Shown here: piece after piece, positions 8,132-13,367 of the stretch | Numbering within the stretch: position 1 is the first letter of the stretch | Layout of the letters: the number at the start of each line of letters is the position of its first letter | Source: Pseudomonadota bacterium | GTDB taxonomy: Bacteria; Pseudomonadota; Alphaproteobacteria; Acetobacterales; Acetobacteraceae | DNA: 13,367 bases | Direction of reading: 5' to 3' | NCBI GenBank assembly: GCA_021780935.1 | Contig: JAJXXT010000107.1 | Coordinates: forward strand, 1-13,367 | Program-made: the position numbers and the translations under genes | Notes under the pieces: generated by a model | Seen by the model: only the letters and a program-made list of their open reading frames with translations | Told to the model about the DNA's origin: nothing | The model's database searches: none

Positions 8132-8170
8132 TTTCACATACTTGCATGAACAACGACAATGTTGAATGAT
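8132..8170 (+). promoter_or_regulatory. Putative promoter/operator between divergent iclR and the ThDP gene
   Basis: An AT-rich island in otherwise GC-rich DNA carries TTGCAT (8142-8147), a 17-base spacer and AATGAT (8165-8170), matching -35/-10 spacing for the + strand genes, with expected transcription start near 8177. That start would exclude translation from an ATG at 8166. A TTCA-N10-TGAA imperfect dyad lies over the -35 box and is a candidate operator for IclR. The motif TTTCAC followed by GCA (8132-8146) resembles one at 7221-7233 before the liv genes. Confidence 0.4.
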
Positions 8171-8213
8171 TTGCCGAGGCCCGCACCGCGCGGCCCGGCA
8201 GAGGGAACGAGCC

Positions 8214-10016
8214 ATGGCCCGCATGAAGGGTGGAGAATTGATCGCCGAGTTCCTCGTGCGCGAGGGATTCGAGCACGTCTTTGGCCTCTGCGGCCACGGC
8301 AATGTCGGGATGCTCGACGCGCTGCATGGCGTTCGCGACCGCGTGGCGCTGATCTCGCCGCGCCACGAGCAGACCGCGGGCCACATGGCGGACGCCTATT
8401 TCCGGGTCAAGCACCGTCCGGCCGCGACGCTCACCTCCTGCGGCCCGGGCTCGGCGAACCTGGTCATGGCGCTGGCCAACGCCTACGCCGACTCCTCGGC
8501 CTTTCTCGCGCTCACCGCCAATGTTCCGACGCAGCAATTCAACCGAGGCCCGTTCCAGGAACTCTACCGCCAGAAGGAGGCGGACTTTCCCGCGGTCTGC
8601 CGCCCCGTGGTCAAGCGCGGCTTCCAGCCGACCCGGGTGGACATGCTGCCCGCCGCGCTGCGTCTGGCCACCGACACCATGCTCGGCGGCCGGCCCGGCC
8701 CGGTGCAGGTGGACATCCCCTTCAACCTGTTTCAGGAGGAGGACGACGTCGCGGTGCAGCCGAGCGTGCGGCTCAGCACCGCGCGCCGCTCCGGGGCCGC
8801 GCCCGAGGACATCGCCGAGACCGTCGATCGGCTGCTCGCCGCCGAGCGGCCGGTGCTGTTCATCGGCCATGGCGTGACCCTCGCCGAGGCCGCGGATGAG
8901 CTCACGTCGCTGGCGGAGCGGCTCAACCTGCCGGTGATCACCTCGCCCAACGGCATGGGCTGCATTCCCGGTTCGCACCCTTTGGCGCTCGGCTTCATCG
9001 GCCGCAACGGGGTCTATCCGGCCAACCAGGCCGGCCGCTACGCGGACCTCGTGCTGGCGATCGGGGCACGCTTCGACGACCGCTCCGCCTCCTCCTGGAT
9101 CGAGGGCTATTCCTGGAATTTTCCCAGCTGCAAGCTCGTCCAGGTCGATCTCGACACGGCCGAGATCGGGCGCAACTACCCGGTCGATCTGGGCATCGTC
9201 GCCGATGCGCGGAGCTTTCTGCGCCAGTTGCTAAGCGAGCTCGACCGGCGCGGCACGCCGCGGCCGGAGCGGGGCGATTGGCTCGCCAGGATCGATGGGT
9301 GGCGGCGCGAATGGGACCAATTCACGCGGCCGAACTTCGCCATCGACACGTCCCCGCTGCGACCCGAGCCGGTGGTCGCGGCGGTGCGCGCGGTGCTGCC
9401 CGACGATGCCATCCTCTCGCTCGATTCCGGCGTCCACCACAACTGGTTCATGCAGTTCTGGGAGGCGCGTCAGCCACAGACCATGCTGAACGCCTGGGGC
9501 TTCTCCGCCATGGGTTTCGGCGTCAGCGGCATTCTCGGCGCCAAGCTCGCGGCGCCGGAGCGTGTCTGCGTGTCGGTCTGCGGCGATGGCGGCTTCACCA
9601 TGACGCCGCACGTGCTCTGCACCGCCGTCGAGTACGACATTCCTTGCGTCTGGGTGATCTGGAACAATTTCGCCTGGGGGGCGATCCGCGACATCCAGTA
9701 TGGGCTGTTCGGCGGGCGCGAGATCGGCACCGGCTTTTATCGCGGCGAGAATCGCGAGCGCTACAATCCGGATTTCGCCGCGCTCGCCCGCGCGCACGGC
9801 GTCGACGGTGTCACGATCACCCGCATCGCGGATCTCGCTCCCGCGCTCGAGCACGCGATCGCGTCGAACCGGCCATGGGTGCTCGACGTGCATGTCGATG
9901 CCGAGGTGCGTCCGCCGGCGACCGGCACCTGGGCGCTGCCGCCGCTTCCGCACAAGGAGCCGGTCTTCGGCGCCCGCCGCACCGCCGCCGAGCTCGGCTT
10001 GCTGCCCGGGGCCTGA
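8214..10016 (+). CDS. Thiamine diphosphate-dependent enzyme, acetolactate synthase/cyclohexane-1,2-dione hydrolase superfamily
   Basis: This 600-residue protein has three ThDP-enzyme domains: N-terminal pyrimidine-binding (about 5-170) with catalytic Glu E52 in PRHEQTAGHMA; a central domain (about 195-335) with GARFDDR (284-290), an FAD-contact signature in acetolactate synthases; and a C-terminal diphosphate domain (about 385-555) with the GDGG-to-NN motif (457-460, N484/N485) that binds Mg-ThDP. The first loop reads GHGN (H28), as in IolD and cyclohexane-1,2-dione hydrolase rather than the PGG/PGA of IlvB or glyoxylate carboligase. No IlvN-like small subunit is adjacent. ATG at 8214 follows GAGGGA with 7 bases spacing; the in-frame ATG at 8166 lacks this and lies in the putative promoter. 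The reaction should be cleavage or ligation next to a keto group. Exact substrate is unknown; automated pipelines would probably call it acetolactate synthase, which I doubt. Confidence 0.9.
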   Translation: MARMKGGELIAEFLVREGFEHVFGLCGHGNVGMLDALHGVRDRVALISPRHEQTAGHMADAYFRVKHRPAATLTSCGPGSANLVMALANAYADSSAFLALTANVPTQQFNRGPFQELYRQKEADFPAVCRPVVKRGFQPTRVDMLPAALRLATDTMLGGRPGPVQVDIPFNLFQEEDDVAVQPSVRLSTARRSGAAPEDIAETVDRLLAAERPVLFIGHGVTLAEAADELTSLAERLNLPVITSPNGMGCIPGSHPLALGFIGRNGVYPANQAGRYADLVLAIGARFDDRSASSWIEGYSWNFPSCKLVQVDLDTAEIGRNYPVDLGIVADARSFLRQLLSELDRRGTPRPERGDWLARIDGWRREWDQFTRPNFAIDTSPLRPEPVVAAVRAVLPDDAILSLDSGVHHNWFMQFWEARQPQTMLNAWGFSAMGFGVSGILGAKLAAPERVCVSVCGDGGFTMTPHVLCTAVEYDIPCVWVIWNNFAWGAIRDIQYGLFGGREIGTGFYRGENRERYNPDFAALARAHGVDGVTITRIADLAPALEHAIASNRPWVLDVHVDAEVRPPATGTWALPPLPHKEPVFGARRTAAELGLLPGA

Positions 10017-10031
10017 ACGGAAGGACACATC

Positions 10032-10397
10032 ATGTATCATCGCAACGGGGCCAGTATCCGCAACATCGCCGAGGTGCTGTGGGAGACGCCGCCCGAGCAT
10101 TTCGACGCGCACTCGAAAATGCTGGTGACGCCGGTCGCCTCCGCCGGCACGCGATTCGATTTCCGCATCTCCTCCTATCAGCCGCGGGGCTATGTGAAGC
10201 CACATCGGCATGCGATCCAGGAGCAGATCTACCATGTGCTCGAGGGCGAGGGGCTGATGGAAATCGACGGCGAGCGCGTCGTCGTCCGCCGCCACGACTG
10301 CATCCATCTTCCCCCGGGCGTGGAGCACGCGATCTACAACACCGGGCTGGTCGATCTCGTGTTCTTCGTCATCACGACGCCCCCGACCGACGCGTAG
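10032..10397 (+). CDS. Small single-domain cupin (Cupin_2) protein
   Basis: This 121-residue protein is a minimal cupin barrel. Motif 1 reads PHRHAIQEQIYHVLEG, giving metal ligands H58, H60 and E64; motif 2 reads LPPGVEHAIYNTG with H99. The full 3-His/1-Glu set suggests a bound divalent metal. It has no signal peptide and is cytosolic. Small cupins of this kind include dioxygenases, isomerases, decarboxylases and sugar or ketone-modifying enzymes, so the reaction cannot be named from sequence; one candidate in this context is a diketone-processing step. It begins 15 bases after the ThDP gene stop with GGAAGGA 6 bases before the ATG, and ends 6 bases before the FAD gene, so the three are surely co-transcribed. 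It could also be an accessory or ligand-binding protein of the ThDP enzyme. Confidence 0.9.
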   Translation: MYHRNGASIRNIAEVLWETPPEHFDAHSKMLVTPVASAGTRFDFRISSYQPRGYVKPHRHAIQEQIYHVLEGEGLMEIDGERVVVRRHDCIHLPPGVEHAIYNTGLVDLVFFVITTPPTDA

Positions 10398-10403
10398 GGC
10401 GCG

Positions 10404-12104
10404 ATGGCGGCGGCCGGCCACTACGACCTCGTCGTGGCGGGAGCCGGCGCGGCGGGCATGACAGCGGCCGCCGTCGCGGCGTCCCAGGGCATGCGCGTGC
10501 TGCTGGTCGAGAAGACCGCGCTGGTCGGCGGCACCACGGCCTGGTCCGGCGGCATGGTCTGGGTTCCCGCCAACCGGCAGATGCTGGCCGCGGGCATGGC
10601 GGACAGTCTCGATGCGGCCCGGCGCTATCTCGCGGCCACCGTGGCAAGCGAGTCGGGTGCGGCGATACGCGAAGCCTTCCTCACCCACGCCGGCGAGGCG
10701 ATCGACTACCTCGCGGCGCACACGCCGGTGCGGCTGAGGCCGGTTACTGTGTATCCCGACTATTATCCTGATCGCCCCGGCGCCACGCTGGGCGGGCGGG
10801 TGCTGGAACCGTGCCCGTTCGATGCCCGCGCGCTCGGCTCGCGATTCGCGCTGCTGCGCCCGCCGCTGCCGGAGTTCACCCTGTTCGGCGGCATGATGGT
10901 CAGCCGGCCGGACATCGCCCATTTCCGCCGCGTGTTCCGCTCGGCCCACGCGACCTGGCGAGTGGCGAGCCTCCTGGCGCGCCATGCTCGCGAGCGCCTC
11001 ACCGCGCCGCGCGGCACGAGCTTGTATCTCGGCAACGCGCTCGCCGGACGCTTGCTGCTCGCGGTCACCGAGCTCGGCGTAGAGCTGCGATTGGGAACGC
11101 GGATCGCCGCGTTGCGGCGCGAAGGCAGGCGGATCAGCGGGCTCGTGCTCCGCGACGGGTCGAACGACGAGGCGGAGCTGACCTGCCGTGCGGTGGTTCT
11201 GGCCACCGGTGGCTTCTCTCACGATGCCGCCTTGCGCGCCCGCATGCTGTCGCCGGCCGCCGGCCCGCTCTCCGCCGCTGCCCCGGGCAATGCGGGCGAT
11301 GGCATCCGTCTCGGTCTGGACGTTGGCGGGGAACTCGGCACGGCCAACGCGTCCGGCGCGTTCTGGGTGCCGGCCTCGCGGTCTCGCCGCGCCGATGGTT
11401 CCGAATGCGTCTTCCCACACACCGTCACCGACCGCGCCAAGCCTGGCCTGATCGCGGTCGATGATGCGGGTCAGCGCTTCGTCAACGAGGCCGTCTCGTA
11501 CCATGAATTCGTCCTGGCGATGCTGCGCCATGGGCTCGGTGCGACCCGCCCGGCCTATCTCGTCTGCGATCGGCGATTCCTGTGGACCTACGGGCTCGGG
11601 CGCGTGCGCCCGTTCAGCCTGCGCCTGCGCGAGCACCTCGCCAGCCACTATCTCCACGCCGCGCCGAGCCTGGGCGCGCTTGCCCTGACGCTCGGCATCG
11701 ACGCGGCCGGGCTGACCGCCACGGTCGCGGCGCATAACGCGGATGCGCGTGCCGGCGTCGACCGCCGCTTCGGGCGCGGCTCGGACGCCTATCAGCGCCA
11801 TCTCGGCGACGCCGACCATCGGCCCAATCCCTGTCTGGCGCCGCTGGAGACGCCACCCTTCTACGCCGTTGCCGTCTATCCCGCGGACCTCGGCACCGCC
11901 ACGGGTCTGCTCACGGACGCGCGGGCGCGGGTGCTGGCCGCCGACGGCACGCCGGTCCCCGGCCTCTACGCGTGTGGCAACGACATGAACTCGGTAATGA
12001 ACGGGGCCTACCCGGGGCCCGGCATTACGCTGGGCCCGGCCCTGACCTTCGGCTATCTCGCGGCGCGCGATGCTGCGCAGAATGCCGCGCTCGGGCCGGG
12101 CTGA
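10404..12104 (+). CDS. FAD-dependent dehydrogenase, 3-ketosteroid delta1-dehydrogenase (KstD)-like
   Basis: This 566-residue flavoprotein belongs to the FAD_binding_2 superfamily (KstD/fumarate reductase). The N-terminal Rossmann motif is GAGAAG (13-18) with E36 ending strand 2. KstD-type active-site positions are all occupied: YPDYYP (117-122), Y366 in FVNEAVSYHEF, and Y536/G540 in YPGPGITLG, with the same Tyr-to-Gly spacing of four as Y487/G491 of Rhodococcus KSTD1. The fumarate reductase His/Arg active-site set is not apparent. No signal peptide or flavocytochrome heme part is seen, so it is cytosolic. Family members remove hydrogens alpha,beta to a ring ketone in steroids, cyclohexanone and related compounds, passing electrons to quinones or other acceptors. 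ATG at 10404 follows the cupin stop by 6 bases with only a weak Shine-Dalgarno, consistent with coupled translation. The true substrate is unknown. Confidence 0.9.
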   Translation: MAAAGHYDLVVAGAGAAGMTAAAVAASQGMRVLLVEKTALVGGTTAWSGGMVWVPANRQMLAAGMADSLDAARRYLAATVASESGAAIREAFLTHAGEAIDYLAAHTPVRLRPVTVYPDYYPDRPGATLGGRVLEPCPFDARALGSRFALLRPPLPEFTLFGGMMVSRPDIAHFRRVFRSAHATWRVASLLARHARERLTAPRGTSLYLGNALAGRLLLAVTELGVELRLGTRIAALRREGRRISGLVLRDGSNDEAELTCRAVVLATGGFSHDAALRARMLSPAAGPLSAAAPGNAGDGIRLGLDVGGELGTANASGAFWVPASRSRRADGSECVFPHTVTDRAKPGLIAVDDAGQRFVNEAVSYHEFVLAMLRHGLGATRPAYLVCDRRFLWTYGLGRVRPFSLRLREHLASHYLHAAPSLGALALTLGIDAAGLTATVAAHNADARAGVDRRFGRGSDAYQRHLGDADHRPNPCLAPLETPPFYAVAVYPADLGTATGLLTDARARVLAADGTPVPGLYACGNDMNSVMNGAYPGPGITLGPALTFGYLAARDAAQNAALGPG

Positions 12105-12288
12105 GCGATAGCGGCGATTGCGCCAGCCAGTGCCATCGGGTCGATCTGGCGCATCACGTCGGCGGTCGTCGGCGTCCGCGCCATGGCGCGGACCTGTCGC
12201 TTTCCATCGCCACCATGCATCGGTACGCTGGCGCGTCAGAGGGTAGGATATCGCGGCCAGGGCCGTCGATCGTTTCGGAGACCATGCC
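12105..12288. other. Intergenic spacer before ChrR-type cupin
   Basis: This 184-base gap holds a perfect 20-bp palindrome (listed separately) and CGGAG (12276-12280) as Shine-Dalgarno for the following ATG at 12289. I see no convincing -35/-10 pair; GGATAT at 12246-12251 is the only -10-like string. The following cupin may have its own promoter here or be read from the upstream operon. Confidence 0.5.
12174..12193. repeat. Perfect 20-bp palindrome
   Basis: The half GTCCGCGCCA is followed directly by its exact reverse complement, with no spacer; the next base pair out (12173/12194) breaks the symmetry. It lies 70 bases after the FAD gene stop and about 95 bases before the next start. No T-run follows, so a terminator is not indicated; a dimeric-protein binding site or an RNA hairpin processing/stability element is possible. 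Confidence 0.6.
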
Positions 12289-12942
12289 ATGCAGCTGCAT
12301 GCAGATCTTTCTCGCCCCGCAACAGTCGATAGCGCGGCGCTCGCCTGGGTCGCCTCGCCCATCGCTGGTGTCGAGCGGCGCATGCTCGAGCGCGACGGCG
12401 ACGAAGTGGCGCGCGCGACGTCGCTCGTGCGCTACGCCCCGGGCTCGGCCTTTTCCGCCCACACCCACGGTGCCGGCGAGGAGTTCCTGGTGCTGGAGGG
12501 CGTGTTCTCCGACGAGACCGGGGATTTCCCGGCCGGATTCTACGTGCGCAACCCGCCGGGATCGCGTCACACGCCCTCCAGCGCGCCGGGGGCCGTGATC
12601 CTCGTCAAGCTCCGCCAGATGCCACCGCAGGAGACCGCTTTCGTCCGCGTCGATACGCGGGACCCTGCCATCTGGCGCGATCTCGGCCAGGGGCGGCAGG
12701 AAGCCGTGCTGTTCGAGGCACCCTGGGAGCGCGTGGTGATGCTGCGCCTGCCACCCGGGGACCAGGGACGCCAGGAGACCTGGCCGCACGGGGCGGAGGC
12801 CTTCGTCGTCGAGGGCGATGTGCGGATCGACGGCGCGCGTCACCCCGCCGGCAGTTGGCTGCGGCTGCCCCCCGGGAGCCAGGCGGTCGTAGGCAGTCGT
12901 GTGGGCGCGCTGCTCTACCGCAAGACGGGACATCTCGGCTGA
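12289..12942 (+). CDS. ChrR-type bicupin protein (ChrR_cupin domain), no anti-sigma domain
   Basis: This 217-residue protein has two tandem cupin folds. The first (about 35-105) carries the metal motif AHTHGAGEEFLVLEG with H58, H60 and E64, and a motif 2 His in NPPGSRHTP (H94), as in the C-terminal domain of the Rhodobacter anti-sigma factor ChrR. The second (about 130-215) keeps the shape (WPHGAEAFVVEG, LPPGSQ) but lacks the HxH pair, so it is probably non-catalytic. The N-terminal zinc anti-sigma domain of true ChrR is absent and no sigma factor gene is adjacent, so an anti-sigma role is unlikely. Proteins of this stand-alone type are widespread and of unknown function, possibly sensing or detoxifying reactive carbonyls or oxygen species. 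ATG at 12289 follows CGGAG at 8 bases; a 14-bp palindrome (12288-12301) covers the start codon. It may or may not belong to the upstream operon. Confidence 0.88.
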   Translation: MQLHADLSRPATVDSAALAWVASPIAGVERRMLERDGDEVARATSLVRYAPGSAFSAHTHGAGEEFLVLEGVFSDETGDFPAGFYVRNPPGSRHTPSSAPGAVILVKLRQMPPQETAFVRVDTRDPAIWRDLGQGRQEAVLFEAPWERVVMLRLPPGDQGRQETWPHGAEAFVVEGDVRIDGARHPAGSWLRLPPGSQAVVGSRVGALLYRKTGHLG

Positions 12943-13022
12943 CGCAGCACGCCGCGCCCGGCGGGGCGAGCCCACACCGGACCCGCCGCCGCTACCGAGC
13001 CCTTGGCGGCCGATTGAGCGAC

Positions 13023-13051
13023 TTGATCACCCAAGCCGCGGCCTGTATATG
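13023..13051 (+). promoter_or_regulatory. Promoter of tRNA-Ala
   Basis: TTGATC (13023-13028), a 17-base spacer and TATATG (13046-13051) form a good sigma70-type promoter; transcription would start near 13058, about five bases before the mature tRNA 5' end. The remaining upstream gap (12943-13022) holds only a small hairpin, CGCCG/CGGCG (12950-12963), without a T-run. Confidence 0.65.
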
Positions 13052-13062
13052 CCTCCGCCACC

Positions 13063-13138
13063 GGGGCCATAGCTCAGTTGGGAGAGCGCCTGAATGGCAT
13101 TCAGGAGGTCAGGGGTTCGACTCCCCTTGGCTCCACCA
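13063..13138 (+). tRNA. tRNA-Ala (anticodon GGC)
   Basis: The 76 bases fold into a full cloverleaf: acceptor GGGGCCA pairs with TGGCTCC including the G3:U70 wobble pair that is the alanine identity element; D arm GCTC/GAGC; anticodon stem CCTGA/TCAGG with loop ATGGCAT, placing GGC at 13096-13098 (reads GCC, a codon heavily used in this GC-rich genome); T arm AGGGG-TTCGACT-CCCCT; discriminator A73 and encoded CCA. A hairpin GATCGG/CCGATC (13177-13195) lies about 40 bases downstream and is the only terminator-like structure, with just two T's after it. Confidence 0.97.
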
Positions 13139-13176
13139 TCCCCCCGCAGCCGGCGCCGACCGTAGACGCCAAGCCC

Positions 13177-13197
13177 GATCGGCATCCGCCCGATCTT
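13177..13197 (+). terminator. Weak terminator-like hairpin after tRNA-Ala
   Basis: A 6-bp perfect stem GATCGG (13177-13182) and CCGATC (13190-13195) encloses a 7-base loop and is followed by TT only. It lies between the tRNA and the convergent lspA end, so it could stop either transcript, but the short stem and lack of a T-run make this tentative. Confidence 0.2.
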
Positions 13198-13244
13198 CCA
13201 CGCATCATCGATAGCGACAGCGGACGGCGCGGGGTCGGAGTCGC

Positions 13245-13367
13245 TCAGGGTTGTCCGGCTGTGCCGGCGGGCTGGTGTTTCGGGGCGAGAAACCCGTCGA
13301 GCGCGAGGGCCGCGACGCCGCAGACGATGGCTGCGTCGGCGACGTTGAAGACGTACCACGACCAGCC
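13245..13367 (-). CDS. lspA: Lipoprotein signal peptidase (signal peptidase II), C-terminal end only
   Basis: The minus strand is open from the window edge to TGA (13245-13247), giving the last 40 residues. It contains [15 protein letters not shown], the FNxADxxI block with the second catalytic aspartate of this aspartic membrane protease, followed by the last transmembrane helix ([14 protein letters not shown]) and a short polar tail. The full enzyme is an inner-membrane protein that removes signal peptides from diacylglyceryl-modified prolipoproteins. The start and the first catalytic Asp are outside the window. The gene is convergent with tRNA-Ala. The tail after the helix is short, as usual in alphaproteobacteria. 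Confidence 0.88.
   Translation of the reverse strand, partial: GWSWYVFNVADAAIVCGVAALALDGFLAPKHQPAGTAGQP

Noticed and set aside
8166..8213. Upstream ATG of the ThDP gene adding 16 residues
   Set aside because: No Shine-Dalgarno, it lies in the putative -10 element, and the added residues are not part of the ThDP fold; ATG at 8214 has a good ribosome site.
8097..8978. N-terminal extension of the IclR protein to 569 residues
   Set aside because: The extra part is antisense to the ThDP gene; the strong Shine-Dalgarno sits before the ATG at 8096.
8214..10016. Biosynthetic acetolactate synthase (ilvB)
   Set aside because: No regulatory small-subunit gene follows, the GHGN loop differs, and the context is catabolic with an IclR regulator and importer.
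9231..12383. Very long minus-strand open frame (over 1000 codons) opposite the ThDP, cupin and FAD genes
   Set aside because: Its translation is Arg/His/Gly-rich without domains and mirrors the codon pattern of the genes on the other strand; this is a typical GC-rich shadow frame.
13063..13138. tRNA-Ala as an attachment site of an integrated element
   Set aside because: No integrase, no visible repeat of the tRNA 3' end, and the neighbours look like ordinary chromosome (lspA).
1..13367. CRISPR arrays, insertion sequences, phage genes or toxin-antitoxin pairs
   Set aside because: No regularly spaced repeats, transposase or phage-like proteins, or small paired toxin/antitoxin frames were seen on either strand.

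Overview
This is a very GC-rich chromosomal window, consistent with an alphaproteobacterium. The PEP-CTERM protein, the TPR-sulfotransferase, the IclR-linked Liv transporter and a CCA-encoding tRNA-Ala with G3:U70 would fit Rhodospirillales/Acetobacteraceae, but the family assignment is an inference from gene content and base composition.

Left edge (1-2407, + strand): the 3' end of a Gly/Tyr-rich secreted protein with a PEP-CTERM sorting tail, followed 37 bases later by a large TPR-sulfotransferase fusion. The pair may act on the cell surface or exopolymer.

Middle, - strand (8096 down to 2541): an IclR-type regulator, then a compact five-function branched-chain-amino-acid-type ABC importer in four genes: a periplasmic binding protein (livK-like), a LivH permease, a single LivM-LivG permease-ATPase fusion, and a LivF ATPase. 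The last three overlap each other by 4 and 14 bases.

Middle, + strand (8214-12104): divergent from iclR, a tight three-gene cluster of a ThDP enzyme of the acetolactate synthase/cyclohexanedione hydrolase superfamily, a small single-domain cupin, and an FAD enzyme of the 3-ketosteroid delta1-dehydrogenase/fumarate reductase superfamily that keeps the KstD-type active-site tyrosines. After 184 bases with a perfect 20-bp palindrome comes a ChrR-type bicupin gene on the same strand.

Right edge: tRNA-Ala(GGC) with a recognisable promoter, then the C-terminal end of lspA (signal peptidase II) on the - strand.

Reading the centre as one unit, the IclR regulator probably controls both import of a small organic substrate by the Liv transporter and its catabolism by dehydrogenation (KstD-like), a metal cupin step and ThDP-dependent C-C cleavage. 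The substrate is not known. A cyclic ketone or diketone is the best guess from the enzyme families. I regard this iclR-liv/ThDP-cupin-KstD module as the most likely undescribed system here.
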